Positions 43,471-53,480 of a DNA stretch of 64,000 nucleotides are shown piece by piece; position 1 is the first letter of the stretch; each line of letters begins with the position of its first letter. The notes beneath the pieces are model-generated. The model had not been told where the DNA came from and did not search any database. It worked only from the letters and a program-made list of their open reading frames with translations. Origin of the DNA: Codonopsis lanceolata. Taxonomy: Eukaryota; Streptophyta; Magnoliopsida; Asterales; Campanulaceae. Location of the stretch: the NCBI GenBank assembly GCA_013146195.2, contig CM028377.1, positions 109,010,540-109,074,539 on the forward strand, given 5' to 3'. A program made the position numbers and the translations under genes.

Positions 43471-43902
43471 GTTCCTGGCACCATTGCGAAGCTAGTGCAT
43501 CAAACTCCTCGACATGGCCCGACGCCACTTCTCATCTTTCGTGAGCCCGAGTGACACATGTTGGTTCACCGTCTGCCGCCAGCTTGAGCCGAAAGACTCG
43601 CTTGTTGATGGGTTTGAAGATGTTGTTCTTGGAGCGAGTAACCATGGTTGAAGGACCGTATAAGCGGCACAATGTGGATAGATCAGCCAGACACGGCAAC
43701 GTGGGTGGGACACGTGACGGGCGGTACATGAACAAAGGTCACGGCACCTGCAAGGGGAAAGGTCCACCCTGCATAGGATCGATGCCGAGGTAGGTTGAAG
43801 TCAGCCTGGGTTAAGGGCGAGCCGAGATCAACCACATTCTCGATTAGTGCGAGGAGAAATCATGGGAGGCACCGGAGCGAGCAAAATGAGTGGTATGAGT
43901 GA

Positions 43903-44685
43903 CTAGCAGCTCATGAGGGGTAGCCAAGAGACACTATCATAGGTATCTCGCCGCAAGCAAGCCTGGTGGCCAAGGTGGACATGGGAAAGGTAGACTCGAC
44001 AAAGCGAACATGACGCGATATGTACAAACCCGGTGGTGCTCTGATCATACAGAATAGGCACTCGAGTGAGCGAGTATCCAAAGAAGACACACCTGAGTGA
44101 GCGGCAATGAAGTTTGTGGGCTGGAGTAAGGATCGGAGCCAAGGGTAGCGAGACAACCAAAAGCACGGCTTGGCGTAGTTGAAGGGGCAGAGCCAAAAAG
44201 TTTATGGTAGGGAGACCGTGAGCAAGGGTGGGCGTAGGTAGCCGATTTATGAGATAGGTCGCGCTTGGAAAGCAAACGACCGTAAAGGCAAATGAAGAGA
44301 AGCACGAGAGAGAAGGGAGAGACCCGCCTCGACAATGTGGCGATGGCGACGCTCCGAGAACCCCATTGTGTTCCCGGTGTGAGGGGCGAGGTAAGGTGAG
44401 ATGCCATGGGCATGACAGTAGGCGGCAAGCCTGCTGTAGTCCCTGCAAGCCCCATATACCGCCGCCATTGTCCGAGTAAAGGGTGACAATGGTTGTTTTA
44501 AAATAATTTTCCACTAAGGCTTTAAATTTGGGAAAGATGGTGGCTACCTGCATTTGAGTCCGAGCGTGTAAAGCCGATGTATGGGTATAGTGATCAACAA
44601 AGATCACATAATATTTGAACCCATCAATAGAGGGAAGGGGGAGGTCCACACATCGATAAATAGTTTGAAGAGGGAGAGTAGACAC
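43903..44685 (-). pseudogene. Copia integrase
   Basis: The open frame of 260 codons has YYVIFVDHYTHTSALHARTQ with a catalytic Asp and TLYSDNGG with the second. The third acidic residue region (HN-GVLGASPS, normally NG-xER) has gone out of frame. Later text follows the C-terminal region (YLINRLPTP, then RCVFFGYS) in mixed frames. The zinc finger that should precede it is not clean. It would insert element DNA. Broken. Confidence 0.85.
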
Positions 44686-45031
44686 AATAGTATTTTGATG
44701 AAAAGAATTTTATGACTTTTATTAGAAAGACAATCATTACAATGAATAGGAGTACGAGCAAAGGTCAAAAGCTAAACCTAGGCTAGATAGTATCCGACTG
44801 ATGGGACCGATGGATGACCAAGACGATGATGCCACCCGATGAGAGACTTTGGAGCCGACACAAGCTGTAGGGTGGGGCGGGTGGTCGTGGCTCGGCCATT
44901 CATACACACCGCCCTTAGCAGATCCTTCACATGAAAAGAAGTTGGTAAGAACTCAATAGAGGTTTTATTAGAGATGCAAAATTGAGATATAGATATAAGA
45001 TTCTTTTTTCATGTCGTGAACAAATAGAACA

Positions 45032-45511
45032 TTATGAAGGGAAAAAGTGTAAAGAGGGTGTATGTGGGCGAGGAAAACCGGGCTGGAGATAGTTAACCCA
45101 AGACATCACCAATGACCATGTCATCCATGCCCGTGTAGTTGGAGTGTAGCGAGAGATTGCCAAGGTCGCTAGTGACATGATGAGAGGCACCACTATCGAA
45201 AGCGCGCTCTGTCCCCGTGTCCGCCGTGGTTGCAAGGTGAGCCCGTGAGTTGCCATTTGGAGCCACTTGCCGAAGCCGGGAGTAATGCGGCAGAGATGTG
45301 GTGGCACCGCCAAAAGTCGGGCAACGAGTAACCGAGTGGCCCCGTTGGCGCATGATTGACACTTGCCCGCATACTCGGCCGCCGTGGGCCGAGAGCGTAT
45401 ACCGAGGGTTGGGAAGGTGGCCGAGGTTGCGAGGGCGGCCGATACCGAAGCCTTGAGTGAGAGATTGCCGAGCCGCCGAGCTATTGCTGCCCTCGTGCGC
45501 CAGGTTGCCAA
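45032..45511 (-). pseudogene. Copia zinc knuckle and aspartic protease
   Basis: The knuckle CQSC...RGHSVTRC is split over two frames near 45340-45380. The protease signature AFDSGASHHVTSDL, with catalytic D-S-G-A, is at about 45175-45210, followed by YTGMDDMVIGDV. This is the normal copia order after gag. Frameshifts on both sides. Confidence 0.85.
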
Positions 45512-45546
45512 GTAGGTGGCGAGAAGGACGAAGGCCGAGATCGCTT

Positions 45547-46202
45547 CTAGAGTAGCTCGCGATTTATGAGTTTTTCATGAAGCTCATCAAACGATATGGG
45601 AGTATCCCATCCTTCAACCACATCCACGATGTGGCGGTAGTCATCATCCAAACCACCGAGGATGGTCTCAATGAGATCCTCGTGGTCAAGAGGTTTGCCC
45701 AGAGCAGCGAGTTCATCAGCCCGACCTTTAACAGACTGCATGTAGTCGGAAATAGACCGAGTGCCTTTGGAAGCTCGCTAGAGAATCCTTGATCCGCTTG
45801 ATGGGCCAGTGGGGCGAGCATGGGTGTGAGCAAGAGTTTGCCAAGCTTCACGCACCTGCAAGGCGGCCGTTGGATCAAGGGGACCAAGGGTGTAGGAAGC
45901 CGACAAGAGCACCAAATGTAAGTTTGTCTTGCCGGATCCGTGGTTGGTAATGCTGGTTGGGGTGGGAACGCCCTTGGATGTTTCGAGCATCCTTGGTGAG
46001 GACAAGGGAGGCGGACATGGATGTGAGCCGCTCACAAATTTGTAGAGGTCATAGCCAATGAGAGGGCTCTCAACTTGGAGTTTCCATGCTATATAGTTGG
46101 TGGAGGTGAGTTTGGTGATATTGTAGGAGAGATGTTAATGAGGTCGAAGGTTTGTGTGGGATCAAGAGGGTTTTTAATGGTGAGAGTGATTTCGTTAGCC
46201 AT
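45547..46202 (-). pseudogene. gag: Copia gag
   Basis: A probable start is at 46202 (MANEITLTIKNPLDP), only 57 bases inside the primer site. The UBN2-type gag follows in broken frames: LVLLSASYTLGPLDPTAALQ, VREAWQTLAHTHA, then 45547-45741 with QSVKGRADELAALGKPLDHE and DYRHIVDVVEGWDTPISFDE. It forms the particle that packages element RNA. Stops near 46090 and frameshifts near 45785 inactivate it. Confidence 0.85.
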
Positions 46203-46258
46203 GGTTAAGAAGGGCGGCATAAGTGCTGTGAGGAAGAAGACGAGGTTTTAGGAGCAAG

Positions 46259-46270
46259 GCTCTGATACCA
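46259..46270 (-). other. Primer-binding site, initiator tRNA-Met
   Basis: The minus strand reads TGGTATCAGAGC immediately after the LTR, the exact complement of the plant initiator tRNA-Met 3' end used by copia elements. Confidence 0.95.
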
Positions 46271-46488
46271 TGTAGAAACTAATAAAGTTTTGGAATAATG
46301 GCATAGCCTTTCCATTGATTTAATCACCTATTTATAGGGAGATATACAATTAGGGTTACACTTGGAGTAGGGAACAAGAAACCTATACAAGAAAGGAAAC
46401 ATAATAAGGAAAGAACTCTACAAGGTAATTGCCACTAATTACTAATTACAAATCAACAAGAATAAGGAAAAGATATTATTCTCTAACA
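46271..46488 (-). repeat. 5' LTR of the copia element
   Basis: 218 bp, TGTAGAAACTAATAAAG...TATTCTCTAACA, near-identical to 41814-42047 apart from a 16-bp shortfall and a few substitutions. Confidence 0.95.
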
Positions 46489-48325
46489 TGTTCAAGCAAA
46501 TGACGAAACAAGTCGACACTAAAATATTATGGTCACCGAAACAAGTAACTCCGATGAGAGTTTTAAAACACAAGTCGACTCAAAGAGAATTCACAACTTA
46601 AAGTTTTTGGTCGACAACAAATGAAACAAAAGATTTTATTTCCTCTCAACAAATTTTATAATAATGCAAGATTCAACAAGAATATCCCTATATGATGTTA
46701 TATATGATGTCTCGGGATGCTTACTTTATCGTTCCTGTCAGATTGAGAAGAAGAGGAAGGGCGGTCATGAGGGGTGAATGCAAAATCAAAACCACAAAAC
46801 TAGAAATCAATAATTAATTTACCAAGAAATGTACCGAAGTCTTCTTAATTTTGAAACTATGATAGTTAGTAAACTTGATACACTAACATGTTCTTTGAGA
46901 TTAAGGAGTGGGAGAAGGCGACGGCACAATTTCGAGGCGACGGGAGCAACCACAGCCTGTTTGCACTTAAGGCGCTTCTTCCGAATCAACCTTTTGTAGT
47001 TGGAATATTTCAAGTTCTTTTTGCAACAATAATCTAAAGCATTATATGACCAATAGAGTTACAGTAATCCCCATATATTTCTCTGTCTACATTAGCTTTT
47101 TGGGTTGCAATTAGAAATCTGTTTTGAAATTATGTATTTTTAGTCCTTTTTGATTGATTGATACCTAATTTTTTTTCCCATGATTATTGTTATAGCACAG
47201 TTCACCTAGTCAACTCTTTCATTGTTTTATAGTTATCTTCCTATTAATTTTGTTTCCTAGGATCTTTTGGGTGTTGCAAAGGTCTTTTCTTTGAGTCTTC
47301 TACCAATATATTATTATGAAATCTGTTTTGATTAGGGATTTTATTTATAGTCAATATGACCGACACTGACCTCTACATATATTCATGCTCATGAACTTGA
47401 CCTGTTACAAGTATCAAATAAAATAAAATAACTGGATCCCAATAAATACCTCAATAACATAAATCTCCAGCAAAGTTTTGTATGCATATTTTTTTTTTAG
47501 ATTTTTAATAATGCATACACATTAAAAGTGTCATATCGAGAAAGTGAGAGGGAAAATCAAAAGAAAACCAAAAACACGCGTTATAGACTACTTCTTCCAT
47601 TTTGAGATTTTCCTAATCTATCTTTATACCTGCCACCTGCCGTTGGCCTAAATTAATTACTAAGCATGGATTATAATTTTGATTGTCTTGCTTAATGTTT
47701 TAAAACAAATTATTCTTCTTTGTATTTATGCAGCAAGAAGTTTCACTACATGGACCAACCTCCACCTCCAAGAAAAGGAAAAGAACCAGCACTACCATCG
47801 CTACCATCTCTACACGAGGTAGGATTACTAGGATTATTTTGAGCATGTTGTATTAAACTAATTGTTCCTACATAGAGGCTTCATATCTTGTTTATTTTAG
47901 GTTCAACATATATCATGTAGATTATAAAATACCAAAATAGATCAATTTAATTAATTACATGGTTTTCATGATTCTATGTTCTGATTAGTTTTTATTATTA
48001 CATTTTTGTTTGGTTGTCACCTAACTCACCCAATCATATGGCATACTTCACATGTTGAATAGATTACAATGCCAAAATTATTATTATGGCATACTTCTAT
48101 ACTACATACTTTGGTCTATTACAAGGATTTTCAGGATTTTATGTTATGATTAGTTTTTTTATGTTTTGTTTAGTTGTCACCAAAGTCACCCAACCATATG
48201 CACACATGTTGACCATATTACAATTATATTGTTTATTTAGTTACCTTAATTGCTCTAGGATGATGATTATAAATTGGTCGTGCGATTGAGTCGAGAGAGA
48301 GCCCAACAAATGTTCCTCCCCTTCT
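46489..48325. other. AT-rich stretch between copia and Helitron relic
   Basis: No confident gene. 47733-47818 (AG|CAAGAAGTTTCACTACATGG ... CACGAG|GTAGG) looks like a short exon with good splice signals. On the plus strand it encodes a Pro/Lys-rich peptide and may be a 5' exon of the Helitron protein. The left Helitron terminus could not be fixed. Confidence 0.35.
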
Positions 48326-50013
48326 TTGAATATTGAGTTAGGAGAAAGCTCATCTTCTATAATTCACAAACTCAATCGTAATACTTATGCACAAAGGGCG
48401 TATATAACGCCAATCGTGCGGCACCGTTGTAGACGTGGGGTTGGGCAAACAAGACGTTTCACAAGAGAAAGAGTTGAACGTGAAAGAATTCGACCAGATA
48501 GCGAACCACATTCAAACATTGTTATCTCTCATTCGAGACGGACATTAGCACAAAGGAGACGACGAATGCATGCCTCATAACAACATCGTCCTACTATTAT
48601 GTAACTTAATTCCTCTTTCTCTCCTCTTTAATTCAAATAAACATACCTTAAAAGATTTTAATTCAACCTTTTAAATGTAGGACACATATACTAGAAGAAC
48701 CTCTCACAACTGAAGAAGAACATGGTCGTATAGGTGACTTTGAAGAGGAACATGACAAAATAGGTGGCTTTGAAGATGATGCGTTTCATGTACCCGACAT
48801 TTAGAATCAACAATTGTTGGATCAAAGCCGCCATTCCTTGGCGAGAATGAGCGTCATTTGTGAGTATCGTAAAGCGATACATTGAATTGACGAGAGTTTG
48901 GTTCGTTTCTTCTAAGCTCAATCCCAAATTTGGAACATGTTGCACTCAAGGAAAATCAACCTACCTCCACTTTGTGATCCACCTACTCTCTTTAAAACAT
49001 TATACGAAGGTTATGACAACCGATCTAAATCATTTTTATAGCACATTCGATAATATAATGCAGCAAATGCCTTTATAAGTCTTGGATGTACAATAGATCA
49101 CAGTGTCCTAATAGAGAGGGGTCCTTATAGCTTCACTATCCATGGTGAATTGCGACATTGTAATGGTGCATTATTACGACAGGCGGGTATAGATCCTGTA
49201 TATGCTCAGCTTTATATATACGACCCGGTGTCCGCCTTAAACAGTCATGAACGTTAGAATCCTACATTGGATCGAGAACTCTTGGCCCTCATCCAAGAAT
49301 GTTTGTTACAAAATAATCCATTTGTATCTAAATTTCGTCACGCACACGAAATATTACAACAACAAAACCAAGATCAATCTAATCAATATTTACCAGCGAT
49401 TTTGCAATATAATCCAAGAACAGATCAACGGCGTTATAATGCACCAACAATAGATGAGATTGTAGTAATATTACCTAGTGATGGTATTGAAAGGAGAGAA
49501 TCAAGAGATATTGTTGTATATTACAGAGGAGGCCGAGGCTTGATGCGGATCAGTGAATGTCACCCGGCATACACACCATTGCATTATGTGCTATTGTTTC
49601 CATCTAGGGAGCTACGGTGGGACCCGTCAATGATGCATTGGGATGTGGGTAAAGATGTTTTAAGTACTAACCCAATAAATCGACTCACAATGATGGATTA
49701 CTATAGCTATCGTTTATTCCAACGAACTTCAGAATATTCAACCATTTTGAGAGCCCAAAAGCTTTTTCAGGAATTTTTGGTAGATGTTTGGGCTGCAACA
49801 GAGCAAAATCGTCTTAACTACATTAGAAAAAAGCAAGTTGAGTTTATTCGTGTTGATCGGTATAAAGACCTCCAGAAATCCATGATCAAGAACCAAATCA
49901 AATTGGCAAAAGATATATTCTTCCATCTTCTTTCACTTGGGTGGACCGAGGCATATGTATGAAAATTTTCAAGATTCTATGACTATCACTCAAACATATA
50001 AACACCCAAAATA
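48326..50013 (+). pseudogene. Helitron RepHel protein, N-terminal half, first segment
   Basis: 48326-48580 gives an Arg-rich N-terminal piece. From 48900 broken frames give KFGTCCTQGK, then a segment read as NAANAFISLGCTIDHSVLIE, GPYSFTIHGELRHCNGALLR and YAQLYIYDPVSALNSHERN. 49267-49962 is open: LDRELLALIQECLLQNNPFV, HPAYTPLHYVLLFPSRELRW, YRLFQRTSEYSTILRAQKLF, QEFLVDVWAATEQNRLNYIR. This is the Helitron_like_N domain. It continues in another frame as GGPRHMYENFQDSMTIT and QTYKHPKY, where the inner Helitron enters. RepHel proteins nick and unwind DNA for rolling-circle transposition. Frameshifts at about 48990, 49250 and 49940 disable it. Confidence 0.87.
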
Positions 50014-50796
50014 TCTATATATATATACATATAATGACAATGATGGATTTATCCTCCAAAATCTAACTTTTGAATTATTGACTTTTGAGTTACCATTCCA
50101 CTCTTTCTATCTCCTATCTTCTCCCTATTTTCTCTCTTTCACTCCCTCTCTCCCGTCTCCTCACTATTTTCTCTCTCATCACCACCATCTCCTCTCTTTT
50201 AATTATGTTTAAATATTTTTCTCTCTTTAAACATAAAAAGTAATAACCAAAACAAAAATAATAGTTCCAGAATCAAGAAAACAAAAATATAAGAGATAGT
50301 TAGTAAAATAAAAAATAATTTATGGAACAAGTCACTATAAAAATAAAAGTTATAGAATCAACAAAACAAAAAATAATTTAATGCGGAGGTTAGTAAAATA
50401 AAATAATTTACTGAACAAAAGTTTAAAACAAATTCTTAAAAATATATATGTAAAACAAAAATACGTTAGTAAAATAAAAATATTTGAAGGAACAAAAATA
50501 ATGATTAAAGTCAATATAACAAAAAAATTAAACTGAGGTTACTAAAATAATAAAAATAATTAATGGAACAAAAGTTTTCAGTAAAACTAATTCTTAAAAA
50601 TAAAAAAAAATAATAGTTACGAAGTCAATAAAACAAAAAATAAAAAGGAAGTTAGTAAAATCAAAATAATTTACGTAACAAAAATAATAGTTAATGGTAA
50701 AAATAATTTCGTTATTTTGATTTTTGCTTATTTTCTTATTAGAAATTCCTTTATTCCTAAAATACAAATATAATTTAATAAAAATAATCATTCAAA

Positions 50797-51114
50797 ATGA
50801 ATAACTTATTTGAGTTCAGATTCTATTTGCAGGGTAGAAAAAATCCAAATTTGTTCGAAAACATTCATTTTACAAAAATTTTGAATAGTATAAAGTATTC
50901 GGGGTTGTCGGGCCATGGATTGGCACTTTTAATTGGTGTTCCATTGAAAGCTATTGATTATGATGCATGGTTGTGCAATGGAACAAAACTAATCATTATA
51001 AATCTTGGGGATCACATTGTTAAAACAAATTTTTTGAAAGGAAGTAATGTTGGAGAAAATATTCTTATCCCAAAATTGTCATTAACTCCATTCGATGTAG
51101 ACCCTAAGGGATGA
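50797..51114 (+). pseudogene. Helitron helicase C-terminal fragment
   Basis: The open frame contains NSIKYSGLSGHGLALLIGVP, YDAWLCNGTKLIIINLGDHI and NVGENILIPKLSLTPFDVD. LCNGT-LII-LG and G-ILIP--L-P-D are the conserved end of the PIF1-type helicase of plant Helitrons. Only this last domain is present; Rep and the ATP-binding motifs are missing, so the inner Helitron is non-autonomous. The C-terminus runs into a SINE-like sequence. Confidence 0.85.
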
Positions 51115-51235
51115 CCCAGTGGTAGAGTTGTGGCTTTACAAATGTGAGGTCTCATGTTCGATTACGTCTCATGCTCTCTTAGGGGAAAGGTCTACAAAAA
51201 AACTTTAAAAAATAAAATAAAATAAAAAAACTCTA
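51103..51235 (+). mobile_element. SINE-like sequence in the inner Helitron
   Basis: GGGATGACCCAGTGGTAGAG is box-A-like and GGTCTCATGTTCGATTACG box-B-like, about 35 bases apart. The tail is AAATAAAATAAAATAAAAAAA. The head resembles Au-type plant SINEs. Confidence 0.6.
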
Positions 51236-51654
51236 TCTGATATAAAACTAACTTTCAAGTTCCAGATAAGACAATTTTCATTACTGGTATCATATGCATT
51301 GACAATTAACAAGTCTCAAAGTCAATAATTGCACACATGTCTCTTCTTGAAGAATCAAGTACTTAGCCATGGGCAATTATATGTCGCAGTTTCTAGAGTA
51401 ACAAAATGCTTTGATTTGAAAATATTGATATGCGATGAAGATGAAAAAACCAACTAATAAAACAACAAAGGTTGTGTATAAGAATTTTTTTTAGAATCTA
51501 TAATGATTAGTGATATACTGACATGTATTTGTTAATAAACTGATTCTTCTTATTTTATCCTTTAAGATTTTTTTATCCTCTTTATTTTGTTTGTGTACAA
51601 TTTAGTTGAAAAAGAAGAATGACGTGCATTTAACGCACGGGTTAAAAAAACTAG

Positions 51655-51889
51655 TTTTCTTAACCATGACAGCCAACCCAACGTGGCCTGAAATTAATGA
51701 TGTTCTACTACTTAATCAAAGTGCTACTGATCGACCAGATTTGGTTGCTCGAATTTTTTAATTAAAGAGAAAACAATTGATGAAAATGGTAAATGAAAAG
51801 AGGGTGTTCGGACGAATAGAATCATATGTTTTTCGCGATTGAATTTCAAAAACAGGATTGTCTCATATGCATGCTCTATTTTTTCTCGC
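51655..51889 (+). pseudogene. Helitron RepHel protein, second segment with HUH motif
   Basis: Directly after the inner Helitron the outer protein resumes: FLTMTANPTWPEINDVLLLN, QSATDRPDLVARIF, then a stop and KRKQLMKMVNEKRVFGRIES. After a frameshift GLSHMHALFFL carries the His-Met-His (HUH) metal-binding motif of the Rep nuclease (51864-51872). The sequence then enters the N gap. Confidence 0.85.
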
Positions 51890-51989
51890 NNNNNNNNNNN
51901 NNNNNNNNNNNNNNNNNNNNNNNNNNNNNNNNNNNNNNNNNNNNNNNNNNNNNNNNNNNNNNNNNNNNNNNNNNNNNNNNNNNNNNNNN
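51890..51989. other. Assembly gap, 100 N
   Basis: Exactly 100 N, a common placeholder for a gap of unknown size. The Helitron Rep domain is cut on its left; unrelated sequence is on its right. Confidence 0.99.
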
Positions 51990-53480
51990 TTTGTGGAAGG
52001 CCCATGTTCTACGAGGAAAAGACAGTGAGACGGGCAAGAATTTTGGTTAGATTAAAGGAGAAGTTGCCATCCCCGCGCGAATTAGCGTGGTAATAAGTGT
52101 CTTGTTATTCCCCGCTTGGGTCGAAACAAGGATGCTAAGGGACCGCCGTAAAGGCGGGTCAGTAGGAATCTGCCGGTTGAGGAAACGACTTGGAGAAGGA
52201 GGGTGGAACTCACACGAGCTATGCTGGGGGGCGGGATAGGAGGTACAAGGTAAGTATAGGACCTAGTCCTGTGGATCAAAGGTTTTCAAATTCAAATTTT
52301 AAATCCCGTGGTCAAAACGCCGCAGCTTAAGCGGAAAGGGTTCTTCTCAGAAAGGGCAAGGTATCGAATAACCGTGGTAGACTGGCTTTATTCCAAGGGG
52401 ACGGGTCTAGTAGAGGCCCATTTCTTAGAAGTGGTCTGGTAAGGTCAGTTCTGCCCCTATTAAATCAAAGATGAAAAGGCCCAGAAGGAAGTCACAAAGG
52501 GCATTGTCTCGGGCCGTATAAGTCCAATATCGAAATTTTTTCGCAATACTGGGCACTGGGGAAGTAAGGTAGACCCGATTGTCTTCGTGACGTAGACACG
52601 GGAGTCAACGCATCCTATAGTTTGTCGAGCTCTACCGGGCGAGAATCTGATAATTCCCTCGAATGCCTGACGGGCGAGTGGTCGCCGAAGTTCGCAAAGG
52701 CCACGCAGCCCGAGTCTGATGGGTTTAAGGGAGTAGCTAGTCGACCGCTTTTGACAAGGGGCCCAGGAGTGTGTTGTAATCAAGGGCCGCATGCTGCTGG
52801 GCCGAGACATTAGGAAAGGCTTCGAGGAAGGAACCTATTCACCGCACCCCTATTACGACTATCTCTCCGCAGTTGGGCAGCTGTGGGCCGAAGTTAAAAG
52901 ATACCGGGTACATTCATTGAGGCGAAGAGGAAGTGGAGCCGCTGCTCACAACCCGCTTATCAAGGGAGAGATGAGGTTGTCACCGAGAGATGCACCGGTC
53001 CTCCGTCGCAATTTGTCCGAGGGTAATTTCCTACAGTACGGTGACGAGGTGGAGTCACCAGTTCAATGCGTAGGGGCTTCCGACAGACAAGATCCCTAAG
53101 TGGGGCCTGGCCGCAGAAGGTAAGCCAAGAGGATTCACTATCCGAGCCGATTGTTTGCACTCCTTCGCCGTGGTCCATCCCAGGAGTCGAAGGAATCGAA
53201 CTCATTTCCCATTCGAGGCAACACAGACATTTCCCTCGGCTAAGATAATTCGCAAGCACTGGGGTGTCCTCGTTTGGCCAAGATAAGATTACGGAGCTCT
53301 CTTGGATATAGAGAAGAAATGGAGGTCGACAAAAGACAACAGCAATAAGAATTTCGAACAAGACAAGAGCTGTGGTAAACGTGAGTGAAGCAATTTATGC
53401 CAGTAGTCTCAATTTTGATATTCCGTGAGGGTCGCAAGTAGGGAGGAGGAACATGTGAACTTATCTCGTATAAGTTTATC
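51990..53480. other. Organelle-like (probably mitochondrial) DNA insert
   Basis: Base composition changes abruptly to about 50 percent GC with no AT-rich runs, unlike all intergenic DNA around. Phrases such as GGACCGCCGTAAAGGCGGGT and AAGCGGAAAGGGTTCTTCTC have the look of plant mitochondrial spacer or group II intron DNA. No gene was recognised. It could be a nuclear mitochondrial insert or a misjoin next to the gap. The right boundary is taken as the start of the LINE ORF. Confidence 0.45.

Larger units (their letters stand above)
41814..46488 (-). mobile_element. Ty1/copia LTR retrotransposon, decayed
   Basis: Both LTRs are present (41814-42047 and 46271-46488), with primer site and polypurine tract in the right places. 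On the minus strand the order is gag, protease, integrase, RT, RNase H, which is the copia order. Many frameshifts break it. The LTR pair differs by an insertion of about 16 bp and scattered substitutions. Flanks GATAG and TGTTC do not match, so no target duplication is visible. Confidence 0.95.
50014..51654 (+). mobile_element. Inner Helitron, both termini intact
   Basis: Starts TCTATATATATATACA after an A and ends in CTAG before a T, the known A^T target and TC...CTRR ends of Helitrons. CGTGC (51623-51627) and GCACG (51635-51639) form the 3' subterminal hairpin, 11 bases before CTAG. No target duplication, as expected. The outer coding sequence resumes across it: QTYKHPKY before and FLTMTANPTWPEI after. 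Confidence 0.92.
48326..51889 (+). mobile_element. Outer Helitron relic (Rep/helicase N-terminal region), interrupted
   Basis: Coding blocks of a plant Helitron RepHel protein run from 48326 to the N gap, with a second Helitron inserted at 50013/51655. Left terminus not found and right terminus lost in or beyond the gap. Confidence 0.85.

Noticed and set aside
42827..45792. Plus-strand open frames across the copia element
   Set aside because: Antisense shadows of RT, integrase and gag.
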